A stretch of DNA of 64,000 nt, from the NCBI RefSeq assembly GCF_001509585.1, contig NZ_LNCI01000002.1:124001-188000 (forward strand), read 5' to 3'. Below, piece by piece: positions 29,646-39,265 of the stretch. This DNA comes from Tropicimonas marinistellae (GTDB taxonomy: Bacteria > Pseudomonadota > Alphaproteobacteria > Rhodobacterales > Rhodobacteraceae). The position numbers and the translations under genes were made by a program. Under the pieces are notes generated by a model. It was not told the DNA's origin. It saw only the letters and a program-made list of their open reading frames with translations, and ran no database searches. Position 1 is the first letter of the stretch; each line of letters starts with the position of its first letter.

Positions 29646-30851
29646 ATGAAGACATCCACTCTCGCCCTCTCGCTGCCAGCGCTACTGCTGGCGAGTGTTG
29701 CCACCGCCGACGTCGTCGAGGTCGGCGTGCGCCCGCTCTACCTGATCGACCGCATGGAAGACGGCGAGCTGAAGGACACGCTGGCAGCCTGCGCCGGTCA
29801 GCCGGTCAAGCGCACGCTTTTCTCCATCGGGCACCGGGGCGCCCAGATGCAGTTCCCTGAGCATACCGTGGAGGCCAATGTCGCCGCCGCGCGCCAGGGG
29901 GCCGGCATCCTGGAATGCGACGTGACCTTTACCAAGGACAAGGAACTGGTCTGCCGTCACGCCCAGAACGACCTGCACACCACGACCAACATCCTGGCCA
30001 CGGACCTGGCCGACACCTGCGTGGTGCCCTTTACCCCGGCCGAGGGCGAGACCGAAGCGGCCGCCGAGTGCCGCACCTCCGAACTGACGCTCGCCGAGTT
30101 CATGTCGCTCACGCCGAAAATGGACGCCGCAAACAAGGCTGCCACCACGGTCGAGGGGTACTTGGACGCGACCGCAGGGTGGCGGACCGACCTTTACGGA
30201 GTCGAGCCCACCACGCTGATGACCCACGCGGAATCCGTCGAGCTGTTCAAGTCGCTGGGCGCTAAGTTCACGCCCGAATTGAAGACCCCCTCGGTAGAAA
30301 TGCCATTCGACGGCTTCACGCAGGAAGACTATGCCCAGAAGCTGATCGACGAGTACAAGGCTGCCGGCATCCCTGCCTCGGACGTCTTCGCACAGTCGTT
30401 CAACTGGTCGGACGTCAAGTACTGGATCGACAACGAGCCCGATTTCGGTGCCAATGCCGTCTACCTCGTTGAGTGGGAGGACGGATTCGACGAGCAGGAC
30501 GCGAATACCTGGAGCCAGGACTTCGTCGAGCTGAAGGGGCAGGGGCTGAACTACATCGCGCCCTCCATGAATATGCTGGTCACGACCGAGGGCGAGAGTA
30601 TTGCCGCCTCCGCCTATGCCATGGCCGCCAAGGAAGCGGGTTTGAAGGTTATCACCTGGACCCTCGAGCGATCCGGCCCGCTCGTCCTCGGTGGCGGTTG
30701 GTACTACAAGTCGACCAATGACATCATCCATAGCGATGGCCAGATGTACGAGTTGCTGGACGTTCTTGCGCAGGATGTCGGGGTTGAGGGTGTCTTCTCG
30801 GACTGGCCTGCGACCGTGTCCTACTACGCCTCCTGCATGGGATTGAACTGA
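29646..30851 (+). CDS. glpQ: periplasmic glycerophosphodiester phosphodiesterase
   Basis: This 401-residue enzyme has a signal peptide cleaved near residue 21. The GDPD signature is clear: HRGA at 63-66, PEHT just after, E90-x-D92 and H105, which together bind metal and phosphodiester. It hydrolyses glycerophosphodiesters in the periplasm to glycerol-3-phosphate and an alcohol, as GlpQ does. The protein is longer than the minimal family because of a loop about residues 145-190. It follows the phn genes and probably belongs to the same phosphate-starvation response. Confidence 0.92.
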   Translation: MKTSTLALSLPALLLASVATADVVEVGVRPLYLIDRMEDGELKDTLAACAGQPVKRTLFSIGHRGAQMQFPEHTVEANVAAARQGAGILECDVTFTKDKELVCRHAQNDLHTTTNILATDLADTCVVPFTPAEGETEAAAECRTSELTLAEFMSLTPKMDAANKAATTVEGYLDATAGWRTDLYGVEPTTLMTHAESVELFKSLGAKFTPELKTPSVEMPFDGFTQEDYAQKLIDEYKAAGIPASDVFAQSFNWSDVKYWIDNEPDFGANAVYLVEWEDGFDEQDANTWSQDFVELKGQGLNYIAPSMNMLVTTEGESIAASAYAMAAKEAGLKVITWTLERSGPLVLGGGWYYKSTNDIIHSDGQMYELLDVLAQDVGVEGVFSDWPATVSYYASCMGLN

Positions 30852-30932
30852 GCCCAGAGCGGTTTCGGCCCGGTCCGTCTGTTTCGTTCGGCAGACGGGC
30901 TCGTGCCGACACGCCAGGCTTAATCACCACGA

Positions 30933-30960
30933 TGCCCCGGCCCATCGGGCGGGGCACTTT
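30933..30960 (+). terminator. terminator after glpQ
   Basis: The hairpin TGCCCCG...CGGGGCA, with a loop that can itself pair (CCC/GGG), is followed by CTTTCATT. A second hairpin (CCGTCTG/CAGACGG, 30875-30898) lies between the stop codon and this one but has no T-run. Confidence 0.65.
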
Positions 30961-31872
30961 CATTGCAGCCGCCCCGACGCTCCAATCCCGTTTTGATCGG
31001 GTTGGATGACCCTTTTCCCTGACAGTCGCCGTGTTTTTGGCCGGCGACTGATCGCGGGCAACTGCCGAGAGCCGCGCAACCGGCACATCGGCTGCGGCGC
31101 TTTGCGTACCGGGCCATACGCTCCTCAATGGTTGCTCGTCGCGACGCTGAATTTGTTGGGTCTGGCTGCGCCTGTTTGTGCTGCGCTTGTCCTCCAGCGA
31201 TGGCCGCCGGGAGTTGGACAGCCCGGGGTCAATCACGCTGGCCGTCAGCATGAACCGGCGCCTAGGGTGGCGGAGCCTGTGGCCGAAAGCTGCCGATCCT
31301 CGCGCCCGACTCCCGCAAGCTTCAAAACCGCTTGCGGGCGATGTCGGAATGGCACAATTTGGCGAAGAGCAGTTTAAAACAATCGACGACGACACTGTTC
31401 GAATGGCAGGCAGCGGTTGCCTTTGATTCGATGGTCGGCGTGCGGGCATTGGTCGGGATCTCGAAATCGGCGTCCACCCCGAGAAAGGAACACGTAGAGT
31501 GATCTACTGTGAGGTGAGACGCGGCACGCACCGAATGGCGAAGCACACCGGCGCTATGGTCTCTGCACATGCGAGCGAACGGATGCTCCCCGTCACTCTG
31601 CGCGCGGGCAGGGAACGACGGTGTGCCGGAACACAACGGTGCCGCGTGCAATCAGAGACGGCTGGAATTGCAAAGCCAGTCACGCGGGAGGGAACTGGAG
31701 CGCGTTCGGGTGAACTTGCCCGGGGGACACGAAACGTCGCTATTTACGGCGTGGTGCCAATCGATCGATCGAGCTGCGGAATTTTCACGAAGGTCATATC
31801 GAAGGTGGACATTTGCAGATGAAGACGGAACGTATTGAAATGTACCGACCGGGATCTCGACCAGGGCCACAG
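30961..31872 (+). other. intergenic region upstream of the first BY-kinase gene
   Basis: This ~910-bp stretch has only overlapping, Arg/Ser-rich open frames without recognisable domains. It contains an 8-bp-stem hairpin (CAGTCGCC...GGCGACTG, 31023-31050) with no T-run. The half nearest the kinase gene is AT-richer and presumably holds its promoter. A decayed gene cannot be excluded. Confidence 0.4.
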
Positions 31873-33993
31873 ATGTCGGATCACCAGGACAAAGACACAA
31901 TCGACCTTTCTGCTCTTTTCGGCATCCTGTGGCGCGGAAAGTGGTTAATCCTGGCAACCTTCCTAATTGCGGTGGTGCTTGGCGGGATTCAGGCTTTCTT
32001 TCGCGCGGTACCAATCTACTCGGCCACCACGGTCCTTATGCTGGACCCTCAGCAGGAGCAGATCGTTACATTCGATGCCGTCATGGCGAGCATGACTGGC
32101 GACGACACGGAGGTGAACTCGGAAGTCGAGGTTCTCAAATCCCGTGAACTGGTTCGCAAGGTGGTTGAAAAGCTCGACCTGACCAAAGATCCGGAATTCA
32201 ATGAAGATCTCCAGGAGCCGGGTTTTCTTGCCGGTTTGAAGGAGCAGGTCAAATCAAACCTGCCAAGCGCAATAAATCCGTCGTCCGGATCGGATCAGAT
32301 GGAGTCGCTTCAGGACCCGATCGAGAAAACCGTCAGCGCAGTCATTGGGGCGTTTTCTGTCCGAAATGTTCCGAATACCTATGTTTTGCAGGTTACGACC
32401 AGATCCGAGAACGCCGCGAAATCCGTTCTGATTTCCGATACGATTGCGGACCAGTACATTGTCGATCAGATCGACGAGAAGTTTGAAGCCACGGAAAAGG
32501 CGTCGGCCTGGCTTTCTGAACGCTCGGCCCAGCTCCGGGAAGAATTGGAGGCCGCAGAAACCGCTCTGTCGGAATTCAGCGGCAGCACGGATCTCGTGAG
32601 CCCGGATTCCCTGAAGCAAATGGAGCGCCAACTTAAAGACTTCCGGGATCGGGCGGATGCCGTCTCCGAGTCTCTGCAGCAGAGCGACGCACGGATAGCG
32701 GCGTTGCGGAATGCGGCAGATCGGCAAGCCCTGGCCGAGGTCTCCGGAGATACGCAACTGATGCGTCTCGCTGCGGCACTGCAGGCTTCGCCAGACAACA
32801 CGGGGATTGCCGCACAATTCGATTCCTTGGCCGACAGCCTTGTCCGGCGGGCAGAGGTCGATGCGGCGCGGGATCGCAGCCAGTTGAAAACCCTGGAAGC
32901 GTCCCGAGATCTCCTGGCAGAGCAGATCGAGTCGCAGAGTCAGGACATGATTCAGATCCAGCAACTCACCCGCGAGGCGGAAGCCAGCCGGCTGCTATAC
33001 GAGTATTTCCTGGGCCGTCTGAAGGAAACCTCGGCACAACAGGGTATTCAATTCGCGGATGCCAAGATCTTGTCCTACGGGGTGTTGCCCGCTGGGCCTT
33101 CGGCGCCGAAAAAGTCCGTCATCCTCGCGATGTCCGGATTTCTCGGCCTGCTCCTTGGTAGTATGATCGTTTTCCTCCTGGAGGCTCGCAAGAACACGTT
33201 CCGCACGGCGCGGGAACTCGAGGACAGGACGGGCTACGTCGTGCTTGGTCAGGTGCCGGTCTTTCCCAGTCGGTCGCGAAAGAACACGATCTCCTATCTC
33301 GTTGAAAAACGGAACTCCGCCGCGGCCGAGGCCGTGCGCAATCTGCGGACGTCGATCCTGCAATCGAACATCGATACCCCTCCGAAGATCATATTGCTGA
33401 CCTCCGCCGTACCCAGTGAGGGCAAGACGACACTGACGTTGGCGCTGGCAAACAATTTCTCGGGAATGGGGCTTAGAGTTCTTGTCGTCGAAGGCGACAT
33501 CCGCCGCCGGGTGTTCGGCCAGTATCTCGGGCATGATACCGACAAGCTTCCGGGGCTGGTTGCCGTTCTTTCCGGTCAGGCCACGCTCGACGAAGCTATC
33601 ACGCGGCGGCCGGAGATTGGTGCTGACTTCCTGCTTGCCGATCACCACGATACCGTGAATGCAGGCGATTTGTTCTCCTCGCAGAAGTTCTCCAAGCTCA
33701 TGGATGTGTTGCGCGCGTCCTATGATGTCGTCCTGATCGACACGCCGCCGGTTCTCGTGGTCTCGGACGCTCGAGTCATGGCCCCGAGTGTCGACGCTGT
33801 TCTGTACGTTGTGGGCTGGGATTCGACCGGAAGAGATCAGGTCGATGAAGCGCTCCGCCAACTTGAACTGGTCAGCTGCCCGCCGACGGGCCTCATTCTG
33901 AACCAGATCAGTCCGAAAGGCATGAAACGCTACGGGTACGGTGGGAAGTACGGTTCCTACGGCACGTATGGTTCAAAATACTACAAAAGCTAA
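31873..33993 (+). CDS. Wzc/ExoP-type polysaccharide co-polymerase and BY-kinase (first copy)
   Basis: This 706-residue inner-membrane protein controls polysaccharide chain length and export. It has an N-terminal Wzz domain with TM segments near residues 18-40 and about 415-435, a coiled-coil-rich periplasmic region, then a cytoplasmic tyrosine kinase: Walker A SEGKTT with K518, Walker A' VVEGDIRRR with D542, and Walker B LIDTPP with D623. The last ~21 residues contain seven tyrosines, the usual autophosphorylation cluster. ATG 31873 follows AGGG; an ATG at 31819 would add 18 codons of less typical usage. The Wza-like partner is encoded convergently downstream. Confidence 0.92.
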   Translation: MSDHQDKDTIDLSALFGILWRGKWLILATFLIAVVLGGIQAFFRAVPIYSATTVLMLDPQQEQIVTFDAVMASMTGDDTEVNSEVEVLKSRELVRKVVEKLDLTKDPEFNEDLQEPGFLAGLKEQVKSNLPSAINPSSGSDQMESLQDPIEKTVSAVIGAFSVRNVPNTYVLQVTTRSENAAKSVLISDTIADQYIVDQIDEKFEATEKASAWLSERSAQLREELEAAETALSEFSGSTDLVSPDSLKQMERQLKDFRDRADAVSESLQQSDARIAALRNAADRQALAEVSGDTQLMRLAAALQASPDNTGIAAQFDSLADSLVRRAEVDAARDRSQLKTLEASRDLLAEQIESQSQDMIQIQQLTREAEASRLLYEYFLGRLKETSAQQGIQFADAKILSYGVLPAGPSAPKKSVILAMSGFLGLLLGSMIVFLLEARKNTFRTARELEDRTGYVVLGQVPVFPSRSRKNTISYLVEKRNSAAAEAVRNLRTSILQSNIDTPPKIILLTSAVPSEGKTTLTLALANNFSGMGLRVLVVEGDIRRRVFGQYLGHDTDKLPGLVAVLSGQATLDEAITRRPEIGADFLLADHHDTVNAGDLFSSQKFSKLMDVLRASYDVVLIDTPPVLVVSDARVMAPSVDAVLYVVGWDSTGRDQVDEALRQLELVSCPPTGLILNQISPKGMKRYGYGGKYGSYGTYGSKYYKS

Positions 33994-34474
33994 GGAGTGG
34001 GCTCGCAAGAGTTACGCCCATTGTGACGCGTAGCGAGTGAGACTGCGCCGAGGCGGCGTAGTAGGGGCATGACCTCTCGGGGGAGGGGGTCCGTCGACAG
34101 CCGGCCAAACTCAGGGCGTGCCGCCGACCGGGTTCGGGCGCAAAGCTCGCGCATTACGCGTTTGCACAGCATGCCGAAATGGTCTGCCGACATCCATGGT
34201 CGTGAACTCGGTTTTCCGAGCTCTTCCCGACCACGATCGCGGCAATGGTCGATCGATGACATCGAGAACCGTAACTGCCCGTCAGAATTGAGTTGGCAAA
34301 TCGCCCTCCTCGTCGGTCACGAAGAAGGCGATGCACTGCTCACCGATCTCCGCGGTAGCGGTGCGGCCAACGTCTGAACGGGCGCCGCGTGAAAGCTCGG
34401 GCAACGTATCGCCACCGTCGAATTTCAGGTGCGCCGCTACGCGAACGGCGCGTCACGAAAACTCCGGCCCGCGC
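33994..34474. other. intergenic region between convergent genes
   Basis: About 480 bp between the converging BY-kinase and Wza-like genes. Only short overlapping frames are present; no domain, repeat or clear terminator was recognised. Confidence 0.35.
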
Positions 34475-35842
34475 CTATTGGGCGATGCTGTTGATCGTCG
34501 AGTTGAAAACGCCCGGTCCCATCTGCGAGATCACGCGGTTCCAGCTGGTGATCGGCTGCTCCGCGACGAAGATGATATCGTTGGGTCTCAACTCGAAACG
34601 GGTTGCCAACAGCAGCGACGCCGCGTTCTTCGCGTTGAGTTGCCAAGCGGTTATCGATGAGAAATCCCGCGCGTCAGCTTCGCCGCGAATAACGTAGATT
34701 TCCGCAAGGTCGCCGTTGATCGTGGGGATGCCGCCCTCCTCGAACACCGCATCTGCGAGAACGGCGCGCTGGTCGAAGGGCAGGGGGAAGCGGCGCTGAG
34801 TCTTGAGTTCACCGGTCATGTAGACGTAGTCACGATCGACCGCGTCATATCGCATGCGGGCGTCGAAGTTCTCCCGGGCTTCGTCAAGCGACCCGCGGCG
34901 AAGTTCCATCTCGTAGTTCAGTTCCTGGATGGCATCCCGACGCGCGGTGCGCTGCGCCTCGCTAAGCCGGATCTGCTCCTCGAAGTAGGCCTGCGCCCGG
35001 CCAAGGTCGAATTCGGTGTCGATGAAGATACTATCGCCATCGACAAGCCGGATCTGCTGCAACTCCTTTGAAGAGTAGAGTTCCTCCAGCGGAATCTGAT
35101 ACAGGCTTCCGTCGCGGAAGAGGCGGACGCTGACATAGTCAATGTCGTTTGCCGTGACGCCACCCGCACTCGCCAGTGCCTCGTTGAGGTAAAGCGGACG
35201 CAAGTCTATCGGAAGCACAGTCGGTTTTGCGACGGCGCCGCCAATCGACACCCGCTGCGAATTGAATTCCGCGACTTCGAGGCTGAAGGCCGGGTCAATC
35301 TGATTTTCGACCAGCGCCTGGAACACCATCTCGTTGGCAACCGCGAGTGTCTCGCCAGCAAGGTAGATCCTGCCGACGTCGGGAATGGAAATAGCGCCGT
35401 CATCCTGAACGACGTACCCTTGTCGGCGGTTCTGAGCGGCCAGAAGACCTGTGAGTTCTTCAACCGAATTGGCCGCTGCCGGAGTCGCCAGCACGAGGAC
35501 GTCGCCGATGCCGATCTGGTACGGCATTGCTTGTACCGCGGGTGGAATTCGCGTTTCCATCAGCGCGGGCCGAACCTCGGGCTCAACGGCCGGGTCGGGC
35601 AAGGCCCCGGCGCCGCGCAGACCGCTTCCGCCACCTGCCGTCTGCCCGAACACCGCTGGCAACGAAGAGGGCTGATAGGGGGTCTGGTTCGCTGCGAGCA
35701 CTGTCTCCGCGGTCAGCGGGACCACGCGCACCTTGGCTCCGTTGAATGTTCCTTCGCTTACCTGCGGGCTCGTGTACACGACGCCACACCCGGTGAGCGC
35801 GAGCGACGATGCCACGGAGGCCGCAACCAACAGTCGTCTCAT
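34475..35842 (-). CDS. polysaccharide export outer-membrane lipoprotein (Wza/GfcE-like)
   Basis: This 455-residue lipoprotein has lipobox LTGC with Cys19. A Poly_export domain begins near residue 110 (YQIGIGDVLVL) and is followed by SLBB-type repeats. It should form the periplasm-to-outer-membrane channel for EPS and dock on the BY-kinase. ATG 35842 is preferred because of the good SD (GGGAG) and the signal peptide; the upstream in-frame stretch overlaps yjbF. It overlaps the preceding yjbF-like gene by 4 nt. The C-terminal ~100 residues include LRPNDIIFVAEQPITSWNRV, as in related exporters. Confidence 0.9.
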   Translation of the reverse strand: MRRLLVAASVASSLALTGCGVVYTSPQVSEGTFNGAKVRVVPLTAETVLAANQTPYQPSSLPAVFGQTAGGGSGLRGAGALPDPAVEPEVRPALMETRIPPAVQAMPYQIGIGDVLVLATPAAANSVEELTGLLAAQNRRQGYVVQDDGAISIPDVGRIYLAGETLAVANEMVFQALVENQIDPAFSLEVAEFNSQRVSIGGAVAKPTVLPIDLRPLYLNEALASAGGVTANDIDYVSVRLFRDGSLYQIPLEELYSSKELQQIRLVDGDSIFIDTEFDLGRAQAYFEEQIRLSEAQRTARRDAIQELNYEMELRRGSLDEARENFDARMRYDAVDRDYVYMTGELKTQRRFPLPFDQRAVLADAVFEEGGIPTINGDLAEIYVIRGEADARDFSSITAWQLNAKNAASLLLATRFELRPNDIIFVAEQPITSWNRVISQMGPGVFNSTINSIAQ

Positions 35843-36501
35843 TCCTGATCTCCCGTGGCGTCTGCCTGTGATGTGTGTTGTGGATCCGGATGGCGCAGAT
35901 TTGCGTATCCAAGCTGTGAGCCGAGCCATTGCCGCGACTGGATCATACGTCCCTGCCGGTCACGCCAATAGTAGTTCTCGAATGTGGTGTCCGCGTTGCG
36001 GCAGGCCACGCGCGTTTCCACACCTTGTTCGATGACCCCGTTCCGGGGATGGGAAACGGTGGCCGGCGCGGAGATTTCGCACACGTAGCCGCGGATTCGA
36101 AGGCCGGTGGAGTCGGAGAAATACCGATGGATGACGGTGGTAACCCGCGGCGTGGGCAAGTCGTCCCAAGCCGATGGAAGCTCTGCGTCGATAGAGACGA
36201 TATCCGAGCCCAGGCCCTGCGTCGCGATAACCACGCCCTGCCGTTCGGTCAGGTTGACCATATCGTCCGTTAGCCACACGGTTTCGTCACCATAGATTTT
36301 TACCGGCGACAGCAATGCGCTGGCCCCGTACTGCTCGAATGCGACGGCGAGTTTTTGGCGCTGGATTGTTTCTTCCGCTTCAACGCTCGTCGTTTCGATG
36401 ATTACCTGACCGGACGCTGGCTTAGAGCCCAGGGCCGAAAAATCGCACCCGGTCGTTGCAAGAATACACACAACAGCCGTCAGGAAACTCTGCCGTTTCA
36501 T
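35839..36501 (-). CDS. YjbF/GfcB family lipoprotein
   Basis: This 220-residue protein has a signal peptide ending in a lipobox-like TTGC (Cys19). The domain beyond (IYGDETVWLTDD, LTERQGVVIATQGLG) matches the YjbF family, found with YjbH in EPS and group 4 capsule operons. Its ATG overlaps the yjbH stop and its stop overlaps the wza-like start, so the three genes are tightly coupled. The molecular role of the family is unresolved; it is an envelope protein required for polysaccharide assembly in enterobacteria. Confidence 0.88.
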   Translation of the reverse strand: MKRQSFLTAVVCILATTGCDFSALGSKPASGQVIIETTSVEAEETIQRQKLAVAFEQYGASALLSPVKIYGDETVWLTDDMVNLTERQGVVIATQGLGSDIVSIDAELPSAWDDLPTPRVTTVIHRYFSDSTGLRIRGYVCEISAPATVSHPRNGVIEQGVETRVACRNADTTFENYYWRDRQGRMIQSRQWLGSQLGYANLRHPDPQHTSQADATGDQE

Positions 36502-38651
36502 CGCCAGAATTTCCCCCAGCGACGCTCAAGTGTGGGTTCCTGGTCGTCCTTTACGACGCCATAGAGACGGTTGCGGACAGCAAGACGGGCGCCGCCGTCG
36601 CGTGTGAGCGGGCGGATTGTTGTCCCGAAACCGTTCAGCGATGGCTCTCCGGAGATCCAGGACATGGGGATCTGGAAGAAGATACCCTTGTCGAATGACC
36701 CTTCGCCGAAATCCTCGGCGCTGACGTCAGTGAAGGTTGCAAAGGCGCCCACGCGCCAGCCATTCGCGAAATCCCGGCTAAACGTGAATGTGCTGCCCCA
36801 GTCGCCGGCCAGGTATCGGCCTGCATCGACCTGACCGAAGTACCCGTTGCCAAATTCATAATACGCCGAGGCGTGGCCGGTCATTACTTCGTAGTCCAGA
36901 AAGCCGAAGCCGCCTTCGTAGTCGCGTTGGCGGACATAGTTCAGATCGGCGCCGAAGGCGAACGGGCTGGTTACAGGTTTCCAGAGCAATTCGCCCGAAA
37001 CGCCACCATACATGCGTTCCAGATAGCCAGCCGTCGTGCGGCCGTAGAGGTCGGCTCCGGGCTTGAAGAAGTACTCGCCGGTGAGATGGCTGAGGTAGGA
37101 CGGGCCATTCTGGTCGTAGAGTGCCAGGTCGGAGCGCACATGGGGCAGGACGGAATCGGACTCGCGCGTGGCTTCGTCCCGGTTGCCGACGAGTTTCAAC
37201 CGGTATCGCCCACCGAGGACAACCCCCGGTGCCGGCGCGTAGGCGAGGTTGAACTCGGCGCCGGCGTCAGCGCGAAACGGATCGTCCGGATCGAAGAGCG
37301 AGGCTGAGATATAGGGTTTCAACCTGAAGTCGGTATTGGGATAGGCCGCGGGCAGGTAATTGCCGTAACCGAGCTTACCGTAGGAATCTTCGACCTTTGT
37401 GCGGACGTAGCTTTTCCAGGCCCGTTCGGGATTGGTCTCCAGGTCTTCGAGGTCCGACCGTCGCACAGTGGAGGTCGATGTCGGCAGTTCCGTGTTGATC
37501 AGCGTGATCTGGAACGTTTCCACGCGATCCGGCAAGATCGCGGCCATCACGCGGGAGGCACGGCCAATCGCCTGCGGGGTGGCGTCGTACCGGTTGTTGC
37601 GCATCTTCACCCGCGCGGTGGAGCCCTGAACATCCAGCGCGACGAGTTCAAGTCCCTGTGTATTGAATCCCTCCGCGGTGGCGGTTTTGATCTGTTCGGC
37701 CGACGCGGATTCCAGCTGATGCGAGGGCAGGCCCCAGGCTGCGAGGTCCACTTTGCTACCGTGTCGCACCGACACCGGCGGCGGCGCTTCTTCGCGGCCG
37801 CCCGGGAAAGGCGGTTCCTTGGGGTTGACTGTCACAGTCGCCCGGATGCCGAATTCCGAACCGTAGAGCGAATAGGCCCCGAGATCGAGCCAGGGCAATA
37901 CGCGGTAGGTCACGCCGAAGTTGAACGGGCTGTTGTAGTCGAATTCGCCCGATTCATCTTCGAGCTTGTAGGCATCGGACGAATACTCGGCCACGAAGCC
38001 CAGCTTGTCCGTGGCTTGCCAACTCACGCCTGCAAACACGGCGGCGGGACCGCTGAACCAGTCATCGGCACTGAATTCGCCGGGCGCGTTTCTGATGCCG
38101 GACGTGACGCGTGTGTCGCCGGATATGATTTCGGAGCTGCTGTTCGTTCCGAGCCGTCCCCAACCGACACCGGCGGAGAAGGTCAGGTCCGGGCGCAGGT
38201 GTTTGGTCGCCACGATATGCTCGGACGCGAAAAAGCCGGTACCGCCGAAGTCACTGATCCCCAGCGAAACGGCCGGTCGATAAACGCCCTCGTCGATAAA
38301 CCGGTACTGAAAGGAAAAGGCGCGGTCGTATTGTTCAAACTCACCATAAGACTCGGACTCGCCAAACAGCCCTTCGGTATAGGAATACTGGAAGGTCCCT
38401 GTCAGGCGCTCTGAGATCTGGAAATTGATCGTTGTACGCCAGCCGCCCTCCCGAATTGCCGCTGTGGTCGAGAACTGGCCATCGGGTTGCATGTCGGCAC
38501 TGGGCATATCAATGTAGCCCGGCGTTCCCTGAAACGATAATTGCGGCCGGGAAAAGGTCTCTGCCCGGGTTGCCGTGGGAAGGGGAAGAACAATTGCGCT
38601 GGTGCCTGCGGCGGTCGTGGCCAAAAGGGCTGCGTAACGCCACCTAGCCAT
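36498..38651 (-). CDS. YjbH/GfcD family outer-membrane protein
   Basis: This 717-residue protein has a signal peptide (probable cleavage after TRA at residue 30). The mature N-terminus reads QGTPGYIDMPSADMQPDG, the characteristic YjbH opening. The remainder consists of alternating beta-strands rich in aromatic residues, consistent with one or two beta-barrels separated by a periplasmic part (about 280-430). YjbH proteins accompany YjbF in EPS operons. It is the first gene of the yjbH-yjbF-wza unit. The upstream in-frame extension to 38738 lacks a signal sequence and is not used. Confidence 0.88.
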   Translation of the reverse strand: MARWRYAALLATTAAGTSAIVLPLPTATRAETFSRPQLSFQGTPGYIDMPSADMQPDGQFSTTAAIREGGWRTTINFQISERLTGTFQYSYTEGLFGESESYGEFEQYDRAFSFQYRFIDEGVYRPAVSLGISDFGGTGFFASEHIVATKHLRPDLTFSAGVGWGRLGTNSSSEIISGDTRVTSGIRNAPGEFSADDWFSGPAAVFAGVSWQATDKLGFVAEYSSDAYKLEDESGEFDYNSPFNFGVTYRVLPWLDLGAYSLYGSEFGIRATVTVNPKEPPFPGGREEAPPPVSVRHGSKVDLAAWGLPSHQLESASAEQIKTATAEGFNTQGLELVALDVQGSTARVKMRNNRYDATPQAIGRASRVMAAILPDRVETFQITLINTELPTSTSTVRRSDLEDLETNPERAWKSYVRTKVEDSYGKLGYGNYLPAAYPNTDFRLKPYISASLFDPDDPFRADAGAEFNLAYAPAPGVVLGGRYRLKLVGNRDEATRESDSVLPHVRSDLALYDQNGPSYLSHLTGEYFFKPGADLYGRTTAGYLERMYGGVSGELLWKPVTSPFAFGADLNYVRQRDYEGGFGFLDYEVMTGHASAYYEFGNGYFGQVDAGRYLAGDWGSTFTFSRDFANGWRVGAFATFTDVSAEDFGEGSFDKGIFFQIPMSWISGEPSLNGFGTTIRPLTRDGGARLAVRNRLYGVVKDDQEPTLERRWGKFWR

Positions 38652-39265
38652 CGCGCGAAACCTCTTGCCTGCTGTCGGGCGTCGGTTGGGCCTGCATCCG
38701 TTGTGCGAAACTCCGGGAGCCTGGGTGGGCTCCGGCACGCACCCATATCGGCCTCGCGTAGAGAACCGCCCCTCGTGTGAACGAGGAAGTTGAACTGCCC
38801 AACATTTTTACCTGCCACTTGATTTGTTGTTTCTTGGCTTGGCGAATTTATATCGGCCGGCCGTAGCCCTGTCACGTATTGAGGCCGTCGGTTCGACCAT
38901 GTGTTGTATAAACTCCCGGTTATTGTGCACGTCGTATGATTTCAGGCCGTAAACAGCGACTTTTTGCAGCAATTGTCTCTGCTTGCGGCCCCCGCGCGAA
39001 GCTGTTCCGAGGCCTGGTCTTGCCGCCTTCGAAAGCTGTCATGAAACCGTTTCAATTGGCGGATCCGATCCTGTCAGACGCCGTGGGATCGACGTGTGGT
39101 TGGGTGTGCAAGATCTTCTGGCCGAGCGGCGTCAGAAATGTGCCAGGTGTGTCTGTCCGGCATAACGCCGGGCCTGATCGGTGCATTTTTTTCATTTTTC
39201 TTACCGTATTGCGCTCGGACTCGTTAAGGTTCCGCAACAAGAGCAGTCAATAAAAGCGAAAAGCT
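38652..39265. promoter_or_regulatory. divergent promoter region between yjbH-like and second BY-kinase genes
   Basis: About 610 bp, clearly AT-richer than its flanks, especially 38800-38950 and 39180-39265. It should hold promoters for both divergent EPS units. I see no confident -35/-10 pair, structured RNA or coding frame. Confidence 0.45.

Noticed and set aside
30961-31449. Minus-strand open frame upstream of the first BY-kinase, possibly a pseudogene
   Set aside because: Arg/Ser-rich composition without any domain; it could not be tied to a family.
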